A DNA stretch of 64,000 nucleotides from contig JAJDTB010000066.1 of assembly GCA_022827345.1 (NCBI GenBank), positions 1-64,000 on the forward strand, given 5' to 3'. This stretch comes from Gemmatimonadota bacterium (lineage in GTDB: Bacteria > Gemmatimonadota > Gemmatimonadetes > Longimicrobiales > Gaopeijiaceae). Under the pieces are notes generated by a model that was not told the origin of the DNA, did not search any database, and saw only the letters and a program-made list of their open reading frames with translations. Both the position numbers and the translations under genes were made by a program. Position 1 is the stretch's first letter; every line of letters starts with the position of its first letter. This document shows, piece after piece, positions 34,057 through 42,729 of the stretch.

Positions 34057-37000
34057 ATGGCCCGCGACGCCGGAGGAGCCGATCAGCCGAACGTGACGAG
34101 CGGCCGGACCGGGCCGATCGCGTTCATGGCGCGAAACAGCGTGGCCGCCAACGTGCTCATGCTGTTTCTGATCCTCGCAGGCCTGGCGGGGGCCAGAAAC
34201 CTGGTTCAGGAGGTGCTTCCGGAGCTGTCCCTGGATCAGGTGCAGGTTCTTGTCCTGTATCCCGGGGCTACGCCAGGGGAGATCGAGGAGTCGGTCGTCC
34301 GGAGGATCGAGGAGCAGATCCGCGGGGTGGAGGGTCTCGACCGGATCGAGGCGACCGCTTCGGAGGGCTTCGGCTCCGTCATCGCGCAGTTCAAGTCGGG
34401 CACCGACATCAACGGGGCGCTCAACGAAGTCAAGGCCGAGGTCGATCGCATCATCACCTTCCCCGCGGAGGCGGAGCGACCGCAGGTGCGCGAGATCACG
34501 AGTCGCCAGAATGTGATTCGTCTTCTGGTTCACGGTGACGCACCCGAGCGCACGCTGAAGGAATTGGCCTACGCCATCGAGGAGGGCATCTCGTCCCTCC
34601 CGGAGGTGTCGCTGGCCGAAGTGAGCGGCGCGCGGAATTACGAGGTTTCCATCGAAGTGCCGCAAAGGCGGCTGAGGGCGCTGGGTCTCACGCTCGACGA
34701 CGTCGCCTCGGCGGTGCGGCAGGGCTCGATGGAGCTGTCCGCCGGCAAGATCTCAACGGGCGAGGAAGAGATCCTCGTCCGCACGCTCGGGAGGAACTAC
34801 GACCAGGAGGACTTCGAGGACATCATCGTCCTGACCCGCCCGGACGGAACGTCGATTCGCCTGCGCGAGATCGCCACCGTGCGGGACGGGTTCGCGGACA
34901 CCGATCTCAGCGTGCGCTACAACGGGCAGCGGGCGGTCGGCATCGACGTGTACCGGGCTTCGAACGAAAAAGTCCTCGAGATTGCGGCGGCCGTGCGCGA
35001 TCACCTGGAAGCCGAGGTTCTTCCCGCTCTTCCGCCGAACGTCAACGTCGATATCTGGAAGGACGACTCGGTCGAGGTCTCGGGAAGACTCGGCCTGATG
35101 ATCGAGAACGCGCTGCTGGGGCTGGCGCTCGTGCTCGTGGCCCTCACCCTGTTTCTCGAGGTCCGGCTCGCCCTGTGGGTGGCCGTGGGGTTGGCAGTCT
35201 CGTTCATCGGCACCTTCCTGTTCATGGGATTGCTCGGCGTCTCGGTCAACATGTTCTCCCTGATGGCGCTCGTCCTTGCGCTGGGTATCGTCGTGGACGA
35301 CGCGATCGTCGTGGGGGAGAGCGTCTTCTCCCAGCGGGAGCGCGGTGTGGGCGGGACTGCCGCGGCGATCCGGGGGACGCGGCGGGTCAGTGCGCCGGTC
35401 CTCTTCTCGGTGCTCACCACGGTGACGGCGTTCGCCGCGCTGCTGACCGCGCCCGGCCCCCAGGGGCAACTGGGCCGTGCCATTCCGCTGGTGGTGATCA
35501 CGGTCCTGCTGATTTCGCTGGCGGAGTCGCTCCTGGTGCTGCCGAATCACCTGTCCCACCTGCCCGCGCCCGGCGCATCCGGCGAAGGCCGGCTGTCCCG
35601 CGGGCTCCGGCGCGTGCGGCAGCGCGTCGACCTCCTCCTCAAGCGGATGGTGGACGGTCCCCTGGACCGTGGGCTGCGCCTGGCGGTCGACCGACCCGCC
35701 ATTGTGCTCGCCTCCGCCGCGGGTCTGCTGGTGGTGACGCTGGGGATCGTCAATGCGGGCGTAGTTCCCAACCAGTTCCTGACCCCCATCGAGGGCGATG
35801 TCGTCTCCGCCAACCTGGAAATGCCGGTCGGCACGCCGGGAGAGCGGACATCGGCGGTTGCGGCGCAGCTGGAAGCCGCGGGGTATCGCGCGCTGGAGCG
35901 AATCGAGCAGGAGCGCGATTCGGAGGCGCAACCCCTCGAGGTCGGCGTCGCCGTGACGATCGGCAGGCCGGCGGCGCTCTACGACCCTCTGGGCGGCAAT
36001 GCCGTCGAGGCGGCTCGCGGACACATCGGGGCGGTCCAGTTCAAGCTCATCGGCTGGGAACGGCACGACATCGCGGCCTCCACCTTCGAGCGGCTGTGGC
36101 GGGAAGAGGCCGGAGTCCTGCCGGATGCCAGGTCACTGACGATTTCCTCGAACCTGATCACGCTCGGGCTGCCGGTCCACTTCGAACTCTCGCATCCGGA
36201 CCCCGACCGGCTGGCCGTGATCGCGGGCGAATTCGTCACCGAACTGAACGGTATCGACGGCGCCTTCGACGTGCGCAGCAACCTCGACGAGGGGTTCAGG
36301 GAACTGCAGCTGGAGCTGAAACCGGCGGCCCGAACGCTCAATCTGAGCGTCGGCCATTTCGCGTCCCAGGTGCGCGCGGCCTTCTTCGGAGCCGAAGCGC
36401 TCAGGGTGCAGCGCGGGCGCGAGGACGTGGGGGTCTACGTGCGCCTGCCCGAGGACGAGCGCAACTCCGCGGCCGATGTCGAGGGCTACCTGGTGCGCAC
36501 TCCCGGTGGCGAGGTCCCGCTGGGGCAGGTGGCAGCGGCCGGATTCGCAAGGTCCGCGGCCACCATCCACCGGATGGACGGCCGCCGCGCCGTTACGGTC
36601 ACCGCCGACGTGGACCCGGTGATCTCGACGGGCGGGCAGGTCAATCGAACCCTCGATGACGGTATTCTGGAGCGCCTGTCCGCCGAGGACAGCCAGTTCG
36701 AGTACTCCGTCGGCGGCGAACGAAAGCAGATGGAGGAGGCCAATGCCGATCTCGGCCGGTCGCTCTTCCTGGCCCTGCTCGTCATGTACGCACTCATGGC
36801 CATTCCCTTCGGTTCCTACCTACAGCCCCTGATCATTCTGGCCGCGGTCCCGTTGGGGATGGTCGGCGCCGTGGCCGGGCACATGTTTCTCGGCCTGAGC
36901 CTGGGCATCTGGTCACTGTACGGGCTGATCGGCGTCAGCGGCGTAGTCGTCAACGACTCGCTGATGATGATCAAGTTCGTCAACGACCTCCGGGCGTCGG

Positions 37001-37251
37001 GGCTCCCGGCCCGAGAGGCGATCATCAAGGGCGCGAAGGACCGCTTCCGGCCCATCCTGCTGACCTCCGTCACCACCTTCGCCGGTGTCGCCCCGCTGGT
37101 CTTCGAGACCAGCACCCACGCGCAGCACCTCGTCCCGCTGGCGGCGTCCGTGGGGTTCGGAATCCTGATCGCCACCGCGCTCCTCATGCTGGTGGTGCCG
37201 GCGCTCCTGGCGGTTCAGTCCATGATCGCGGCAAGGGGCGCCGCCGCCTGA
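34057..37251 (+). CDS. RND efflux transporter (HAE1/AcrB-like), second copy
   Basis: 1064 residues from ATG 34057, with TTG 34054 possible. The layout is the same as the first copy: SVAANVLMLFLILAGLAGA (TM1), LYPGATPGEIEESVVRRIE, ALVLALGIVVDDAIVVGES (TM4 aspartates) and YGLIGVSGVVVNDSLMMIKFV (TM10). It is 13 bases after the DUF2236 oxygenase and thus probably co-transcribed with it and ispH. Again there is no periplasmic adaptor or outer-membrane channel. It converges with the P450 operon; the stop codons are about 20 bases apart. Confidence 0.9.
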   Translation: MARDAGGADQPNVTSGRTGPIAFMARNSVAANVLMLFLILAGLAGARNLVQEVLPELSLDQVQVLVLYPGATPGEIEESVVRRIEEQIRGVEGLDRIEATASEGFGSVIAQFKSGTDINGALNEVKAEVDRIITFPAEAERPQVREITSRQNVIRLLVHGDAPERTLKELAYAIEEGISSLPEVSLAEVSGARNYEVSIEVPQRRLRALGLTLDDVASAVRQGSMELSAGKISTGEEEILVRTLGRNYDQEDFEDIIVLTRPDGTSIRLREIATVRDGFADTDLSVRYNGQRAVGIDVYRASNEKVLEIAAAVRDHLEAEVLPALPPNVNVDIWKDDSVEVSGRLGLMIENALLGLALVLVALTLFLEVRLALWVAVGLAVSFIGTFLFMGLLGVSVNMFSLMALVLALGIVVDDAIVVGESVFSQRERGVGGTAAAIRGTRRVSAPVLFSVLTTVTAFAALLTAPGPQGQLGRAIPLVVITVLLISLAESLLVLPNHLSHLPAPGASGEGRLSRGLRRVRQRVDLLLKRMVDGPLDRGLRLAVDRPAIVLASAAGLLVVTLGIVNAGVVPNQFLTPIEGDVVSANLEMPVGTPGERTSAVAAQLEAAGYRALERIEQERDSEAQPLEVGVAVTIGRPAALYDPLGGNAVEAARGHIGAVQFKLIGWERHDIAASTFERLWREEAGVLPDARSLTISSNLITLGLPVHFELSHPDPDRLAVIAGEFVTELNGIDGAFDVRSNLDEGFRELQLELKPAARTLNLSVGHFASQVRAAFFGAEALRVQRGREDVGVYVRLPEDERNSAADVEGYLVRTPGGEVPLGQVAAAGFARSAATIHRMDGRRAVTVTADVDPVISTGGQVNRTLDDGILERLSAEDSQFEYSVGGERKQMEEANADLGRSLFLALLVMYALMAIPFGSYLQPLIILAAVPLGMVGAVAGHMFLGLSLGIWSLYGLIGVSGVVVNDSLMMIKFVNDLRASGLPAREAIIKGAKDRFRPILLTSVTTFAGVAPLVFETSTHAQHLVPLAASVGFGILIATALLMLVVPALLAVQSMIAARGAAA

Positions 37252-37269
37252 GCGGACGCCGGTAAGGAG

Positions 37270-39282
37270 TCAGCCCGACGCGGGCCGCAGCGGATGCCGG
37301 TGCCCGGTCACCTGAAATTTGAAGTTCTTCGCGGGGCTCACCTTGGGCAGCGGACTCACTTTCAGTTCATAGTCCCGGGGCACCAGCTCCAGATCCAGGT
37401 GACGGGCAAGCAGCAGTACGTTGGCCGCCAGTTGCAACTTCGACCAGCCCGACCCACCGCAGACATGCGTCCCAATGCCGAATGGCACGTAGGCCCCGGT
37501 CTGTCTGTGCTCGTTGCGCGGCTCCGCGTAGCGGTCGATATCGAACCTGTCCGGTTCCGCGAAGTACTCGTCCATGTAGTGCGTAGCGGAATAGGCGACC
37601 ATGCAGGTGCTGTAGGCCGGTACCTCAATGCCCTGGACCTCGAAGGTATTCATGGCCGTGCGCAGGTGCACCGGTATGACCGGGTGCTTTCGCAGCACTT
37701 CCATGGTAAAACGGCGCGTGGCATCGATCGCCGTCGGATCAAGGTCCACCGCAGTCGGATCCCCGCCATCGAACAGCGCGTCCGCCTCGGCCGTGATCTG
37801 CTCCCGATAGTGCGGGTGTTTCAGCAGTTCGTAGATGGCGAACGCCATCGCGCTTCCCAGATAGTGGCCTGCGATGATCGGGGCGATGAACGCGAATCCC
37901 AGATCGGTCTCGGGAAGGAACTGGGGATCGGCCTGGTGCAGCTCCATCAGATCATCCACCAGGTCCCGGCGCTTGCCCTCCCGCTGCCCCGGTGTGTGGG
38001 TCGCGTGGACCTGGGCGTACAACTCCAGCACACGGTTCTTGTATCGCTTCATCTTCGGCGTGCGGAGCATGAACTTGGGCAGCACGCCCATCACATGCAC
38101 AAGCAGCGCCCTGTACTCGAATTTCAGCAGGTCATCGAGTATGTCCGAAGGTTCGATGCTCACGCTGAGATGGGCGATCTGTTCACCGATCAGTCTCTGG
38201 CAGGCCATTTCGCCCGCGACGACGTCTCCGACTCCCCAACCGCGGAAAGAGCCTCGGCCGAACGCGAACAGCTCATGCAGCCGGTCCTTGACCACCGCGC
38301 GGGAATTGCCGGCACGCACGGCCCTGCGCATGCGGAAGTGATCCGCGCCGTCCAGGCTGGCGATGGACCGTGCCGTGCCCCACTCCGTCTGAAAGTCCTC
38401 CAGATAGTCGCGCGTCCTCAGGTACAGGCGGCCCTTCTTGGCGACCCATTGGTTACTTTCGACTCCCGACAACACCACCGAGTGGCGTCCCGGAGTCTTG
38501 AGCTTGAAGACCGGCCCGAGCTCCTTGTTCTTTTCCGCGATAAACTTCGGCAGGTTGCCGGCTCGGAACGACTTCGACGAGAGGAGATCCCACAAACCCA
38601 CCTCGGGCATGGGGCGGCGCCTCGTGGCACGCATGCTCTTGGGGGGCCGGTATGACGTGCGCACGGCCGTCGCGATGGCCCTTGCGATCATATCGATCCC
38701 GCTGTAAAGCTCGATCAGACCCTCGGCTTCTTCGTACTCGTCTGGCTCCAGCATGGCGCGGAAGCCGTCACAGTAGTGAACGAGTCCGATGATGGCGACG
38801 TCGCGGGGCTCCGGAATCTCACCGTCGAATAGGGTGCGAAAGATCCGGCCCTTGATCTCCACGCCGGCCCTGCCGTCCACCAGAGGGTATCGGCCGGTGC
38901 GCGCGACCTTTTTGGACAGGGTCCAGAACCCGCCATCGTCGGACTCGAAGATGCCCATACTGACCAGACGGGCGACCGCCTCGTCGCTGATCGCATCCGC
39001 CCCCCTGGCGACGCGTTCGACCCAGTACTGCGGAGTATGTACCGTGCCGGTGTTGTCGCATCGCACGATGTCCTCGAGCGTGGGATCCAGCAGATTGTCC
39101 CCCGTGGGCGTCGGGTCGGTCAGAAAGAGCTTCTCGAGGTCGGAATCGATCCGGTCCTCGAGGGACAGTTCCAGCAGGACGCTGCCCGCCAGCGCACACG
39201 ACATCCTCCACTCGGGGATCGGCACGAAATAGCCCGAGTCATCGCTGTGCAACAAGAGGAGCAGTTCTTCGGGGAATCTCAT
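37270..39282 (-). CDS. GPP34 (GOLPH3-like) domain fused to cytochrome P450, copy 1
   Basis: 670 residues from ATG 39282; the longer frame to 39804 runs over the upstream gene in the wrong frame. Residues about 3-215 form a GPP34 domain (LPEELLLLLHSDD, MSCALAGSVLLELSLEDRI, TGDNLLDPTLEDI, DVAIIGLVHYCDGF). Residues about 255-655 are a P450: ExxR at E528 (EVLRKHP), and FGIGTHVCGG with haem ligand C608. In the I helix the expected (A/G)Gx(D/E)T is AGHYLG (471-476), so the acid-alcohol pair is replaced by Tyr-Leu. GPP34 proteins bind anionic membrane lipid headgroups. It is the third gene of the Rieske-P450-P450 operon; the paralogue starts 104 bases upstream. Confidence 0.85.
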   Translation of the reverse strand: MRFPEELLLLLHSDDSGYFVPIPEWRMSCALAGSVLLELSLEDRIDSDLEKLFLTDPTPTGDNLLDPTLEDIVRCDNTGTVHTPQYWVERVARGADAISDEAVARLVSMGIFESDDGGFWTLSKKVARTGRYPLVDGRAGVEIKGRIFRTLFDGEIPEPRDVAIIGLVHYCDGFRAMLEPDEYEEAEGLIELYSGIDMIARAIATAVRTSYRPPKSMRATRRRPMPEVGLWDLLSSKSFRAGNLPKFIAEKNKELGPVFKLKTPGRHSVVLSGVESNQWVAKKGRLYLRTRDYLEDFQTEWGTARSIASLDGADHFRMRRAVRAGNSRAVVKDRLHELFAFGRGSFRGWGVGDVVAGEMACQRLIGEQIAHLSVSIEPSDILDDLLKFEYRALLVHVMGVLPKFMLRTPKMKRYKNRVLELYAQVHATHTPGQREGKRRDLVDDLMELHQADPQFLPETDLGFAFIAPIIAGHYLGSAMAFAIYELLKHPHYREQITAEADALFDGGDPTAVDLDPTAIDATRRFTMEVLRKHPVIPVHLRTAMNTFEVQGIEVPAYSTCMVAYSATHYMDEYFAEPDRFDIDRYAEPRNEHRQTGAYVPFGIGTHVCGGSGWSKLQLAANVLLLARHLDLELVPRDYELKVSPLPKVSPAKNFKFQVTGHRHPLRPASG

Positions 39283-39386
39283 TCCATGTACCTTGGCCGT
39301 ACCGCAGCTGTCAACCAGCCCGCCGTCCCAAAGAAAATAGCCCCTTGACACCCCGGCAGGAACCGTGGCTCGTTCGCATCCAGGTG

Positions 39387-41414
39387 TCAGACCAGCACCT
39401 CGCGCAACTGCTTCGCCACTCGGAAGTGCAGCTTCTTGCTTGGCTTCATCGACGGGAACGGGCTGAACCGGTGCTTGTAGTTCTTCGGCGCAACCTCGAG
39501 CGTGAAGTAGTGTGCGATCATCAGAACGTTGACCATCAGCTGCAGCTCCATCCACCGGAAGCCGAGGCACCGGTGCGTGCCCAGCCCGTACGGCGCGTAC
39601 CCGGGACCGCGGTGCTCGTAGCGCGGCGGCAGATAGCGGTCGATATCGAATTTGAAGGGATCCGGGAAGACATCCTCCATGTAGTGCGGCGCCGTCTGGA
39701 CAAGAACCAGCCGCGCGCCAACGGGCAGTTCGCAGCCCTCCACCACGCACGAGTTCATCACGTTTCGCATGGAAGCCGGTACGATCGGATACATGCGCAG
39801 GCACTCGGTAATGAAGCGGTGGGTGACGTCCACCGCGGCCGGGGTGAAGGCGTCGCCGTCGGGATCGCCGTCGGCGAACAGGGCATCGGCTTCACTGCGG
39901 ATCCTGGTGTAGTACTCGGGCTGCGACGCCATTGCGTACAGCACCAGGCTGAATGCGTCACCGAGATACACGCTGGCGATCAGCGCCGCCGACAGGGCGA
40001 AACGCAAATTGGTCTCCGGCACCAGCGCAGGATCACTCTCATTGAGACTGAACAGATCATCCGCGAGATCCCGCGGGCAGCCGGCCCGCTGCGCGGGTGT
40101 ATGAACGCTCTGAACACGCGCGAGGAGCGTGTCGATGGCCTTCGCGGTGCGCTTCATCGCCGGGGTCTTCAGTGCGAATCCCGGCAGGAGTTTAATGATA
40201 TGGACGATGAGCGCCCGTTCCTTGAACGCCATCAGGTCATCGAAGATATCCTGCGAATCGACGCTGACGGAGAGCGGTGAGATCTGACCGTTGATCATTC
40301 CCCGGCACATGGATCGTGCCTGGAAGGAATCGCCGACCTTCCAACCGGACATGAATTCGCGGGCATAACGGTAGATGTCATCCACCTGGCCTTGCAGCCT
40401 CCTGCGCGAGTACGCCGGCGCCAGGGCCTTACGAAGTCGGAAGTGGTCGGCGCCGTCCAGCGCAGGCAGGACCCCGGACGCACCGTAGACCCTTTCGAAG
40501 TCGGCAAAGTAGTCTCTTGCCCTGAGATACATGCGCCCGTGCCGGTTGGCCCAGTGGTTGACCTCCGGTCCGGCGAGGTAGATCATGGGCTCCCCGACCT
40601 GCATCGGTAGCCTGTACACGGGACCGTATTTGCCCGCCAGCCCGGCAAAGAGCGCGGGAAGGTTGCCGTCGCGCACGTGGGGACTGCGCAGCAGGTCACG
40701 CAACTTGACGGACGGAATCCGCTTGGTCAGGCGGGAGTGCCGGAGCATGGGCGCGGTGGCGTTGTGCACGACCGCCTCGGCAATCGAACGGCCGATGAGA
40801 TCCATCTTGCAGATGAACTCGATGCGATCCTCGGCCTCTTCATCGAGCTTGAACATGAACCGAAAGACGTCGCAGGTGTTGACGAGGCAAATGATGATGA
40901 CGTCTCTCGGACCGGGAATCGAGTCGGTCAGGATCAGGTTGCCGATGCGCGTCTTGGTGAATTGGCCGGCGGTGGCTTCCTCGGGTCTGCCGTACGGATC
41001 CGGCCGCCAGGCGCTGCGTGCCAGCGTCCAGAACTCGCCGTCGTGGTATTCCAGGACCTCCAGCTCCACCAGGCGGTCCAGGGTCTTGTCGATGACGGAC
41101 TCCGCGCGGAGAGCGAACCGTTCGATCCAGTACCGGGCGTTCCGTTGGCGTGGCTCCTTCGCGATCTCTTCCAGAAAGGGATCGAGGCAGGGGTCGCCCG
41201 TCTCGGAATCGTCGACGACGAAGAGCGATTCCAGGTCGGTGTCGATGCGCGACATGAGAGAGAGCTCCGCGAGGACGGCGCCGATCACGGCGCAGTTCAA
41301 CCGCCAGCCGGGAACCTGGTGGAAGTAGCCGTTCTCCTCATTGAGGAGCATAAGGATGAGCTCTTCCGGCAGCGTCAGCGTCTGCGTAGTCGGAGCTTGT
41401 GTGGCAACAGCCAT
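39387..41414 (-). CDS. GPP34 (GOLPH3-like) domain fused to cytochrome P450, copy 2
   Basis: 675 residues. GPP34 domain at about 15-225 (LPEELILMLLNEENGYF, LNCAVIGAVLAELSLMSRI, TGDPCLDPFLEEI, DVIIICLVNTCDVFRF). P450 domain at about 265-660: ExxR at E537 (ECLRMYP) and YGLGTHRCLG with haem ligand C616. The I-helix motif aligns with copy 1 without gaps and reads ASVYLG (480-485), again lacking the acid-alcohol pair. The two paralogues are clearly related over their full length but diverged, so the fusion predates the duplication. The start is 30 bases after the Rieske stop. Redox partners are not encoded here. Confidence 0.85.
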   Translation of the reverse strand: MAVATQAPTTQTLTLPEELILMLLNEENGYFHQVPGWRLNCAVIGAVLAELSLMSRIDTDLESLFVVDDSETGDPCLDPFLEEIAKEPRQRNARYWIERFALRAESVIDKTLDRLVELEVLEYHDGEFWTLARSAWRPDPYGRPEEATAGQFTKTRIGNLILTDSIPGPRDVIIICLVNTCDVFRFMFKLDEEAEDRIEFICKMDLIGRSIAEAVVHNATAPMLRHSRLTKRIPSVKLRDLLRSPHVRDGNLPALFAGLAGKYGPVYRLPMQVGEPMIYLAGPEVNHWANRHGRMYLRARDYFADFERVYGASGVLPALDGADHFRLRKALAPAYSRRRLQGQVDDIYRYAREFMSGWKVGDSFQARSMCRGMINGQISPLSVSVDSQDIFDDLMAFKERALIVHIIKLLPGFALKTPAMKRTAKAIDTLLARVQSVHTPAQRAGCPRDLADDLFSLNESDPALVPETNLRFALSAALIASVYLGDAFSLVLYAMASQPEYYTRIRSEADALFADGDPDGDAFTPAAVDVTHRFITECLRMYPIVPASMRNVMNSCVVEGCELPVGARLVLVQTAPHYMEDVFPDPFKFDIDRYLPPRYEHRGPGYAPYGLGTHRCLGFRWMELQLMVNVLMIAHYFTLEVAPKNYKHRFSPFPSMKPSKKLHFRVAKQLREVLV

Positions 41415-41444
41415 TGCTATGTCCTTCCAGCGATCTCGCTCCGT

Positions 41445-42554
41445 TTACCCGCCGCCGGACACACGGTCCACCGGAGTCAGGGCGAGGCGCCGCGCCCCTC
41501 CGGCCGTCTTCCCCCGCAACTCCGGATAGAACTGCCGACAATACAGGCGATACTTGCCAATCGGGCCGTCGGCCCGGGAGAGCCGGGGCGGGACCTTGTA
41601 CCGCTTGCGGTGCCAGATGACTACATCCTGCTGGACGAACCGCCTCTCCTCCGACAGGAAAAAGCGTGACAACAGCCTGTGGCGCAGCGGCACGGGCAGG
41701 AATCCAAGGCCTGCGAAGAATCGCCCCGGCCTGCGGATTTCCCGCACCTGGGTAGCCAGCGTCAGTTCCAGCTGCATTTCGGCCACTGGGGTCGCGAGGA
41801 CCCACATTCTCGCGTCCATGCCGACCGTCTTTTCGTGGATTTCGACGAATGAGAACCCCAACCCGTGAACGTGGGTGTCGACCGAGATATCGGAGTGGAT
41901 GTTGATCACACGCGCGATCCTGCGGACGTTCTTGAAATCGAAGCAACTCTTCAGGTAGGCACCGTCGATTGTGACAGGTGCGGTCGGTTCGACGTCGTGA
42001 TACCCGTGCGTATAGCCCAGGTGCTCCAGGTCCACGGAGTTTTCCGTGGTTTCCTGCGGATGGCCCCGGAACCGCAGCGTCGTGGAACGCAGGCTGCTCC
42101 AGTCCGTGCCGGTGGGCGGTTCCTCAGGAAGGTGCCACTGCGGTGCGCGGCCGCCGCTTCCATACCAGGCGAAGACCATCCCGAGGATCTCGGTGGTCTC
42201 GTAGACCTCCAGCTTCGCGGCTCTCGGAGCGGGTGCATGGGGAGCGACGACACACTGCCCGGTCGCGTCGAACTGGAAACCATGGAATGGACACACCAGG
42301 CAGCCATCGCGCACCATGCCCCCGACAGTCGGTCCCAGGTGTGATCCCAGGTGCGGGCAGTACGCGCCGGCCACGCAGATGCGACCCTGATCGTCGCACC
42401 AGGCGATGATGTCCTGGCCCATCCAGGTCTTCTCGATCAGCCTCTTGTCGAGAAGGGTCTTGCGATCCGTGACGAAGTACCAGCCCTCGGGGAAGGGCGG
42501 CAACTCTTCGAACTGACTGGATGGTCGTTCCCTGGTCCTGGTGATCATAGTCAT
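41445..42554 (-). CDS. Rieske non-haem iron oxygenase, sterol-type (KshA/Neverland/DAF-36-like)
   Basis: 369 residues from ATG 42554, with GAGGGG about seven bases upstream. Rieske cluster ligands C66, H68 (YCPHLGSHLG), C88 and H91 (CPFHGFQFD). The catalytic iron's facial triad lies in ENSVDLEHLGYTHGYH: D175 bridging residue, H178 and H183. The pattern matches sterol or steroid monooxygenases (3-ketosteroid 9-alpha-hydroxylase, cholesterol 7-desaturase) rather than aromatic-ring dioxygenases, and no beta subunit is present. It is the first gene of the operon with the two GPP34-P450 genes. Product and reductase are unknown. Confidence 0.8.
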   Translation of the reverse strand: MTMITRTRERPSSQFEELPPFPEGWYFVTDRKTLLDKRLIEKTWMGQDIIAWCDDQGRICVAGAYCPHLGSHLGPTVGGMVRDGCLVCPFHGFQFDATGQCVVAPHAPAPRAAKLEVYETTEILGMVFAWYGSGGRAPQWHLPEEPPTGTDWSSLRSTTLRFRGHPQETTENSVDLEHLGYTHGYHDVEPTAPVTIDGAYLKSCFDFKNVRRIARVINIHSDISVDTHVHGLGFSFVEIHEKTVGMDARMWVLATPVAEMQLELTLATQVREIRRPGRFFAGLGFLPVPLRHRLLSRFFLSEERRFVQQDVVIWHRKRYKVPPRLSRADGPIGKYRLYCRQFYPELRGKTAGGARRLALTPVDRVSGGG

Positions 42555-42729
42555 TTCAATCCCCTCGTTCCGAAGGCTGCGCACCCGTAGAACGGGCCGC
42601 GATCCGACCGGTGTACCGTTTGTGACGGCGCACCTGCCGCAATAGTCCCTTGCCGGAAGCAATATCTGAAATATAGTTGAACGGGCCGGGGCGTCGCACG
42701 GACGCTTCCCCCACCGCAGTGCCCACAGG
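42555..42729. promoter_or_regulatory. Divergent promoter region between the Rieske operon and a lipoprotein gene
   Basis: 175 bases with one AT-rich patch (about 42655-42680, including ATATCTGAAATATAGTTGAA). On the minus strand TATATTTCAGATATTG could supply the -10 for the Rieske operon; on the plus strand TTGAAC could serve as a -35 for the lipoprotein gene. No repeat or riboswitch is recognised. Confidence 0.35.

Noticed and set aside
39283-39804. N-terminal extension of the first GPP34-P450
   Set aside because: The extension reads through the 3' end of the paralogous gene in another frame; length and GPP34 start agree with ATG 39282, and the second copy starts at the same domain position.
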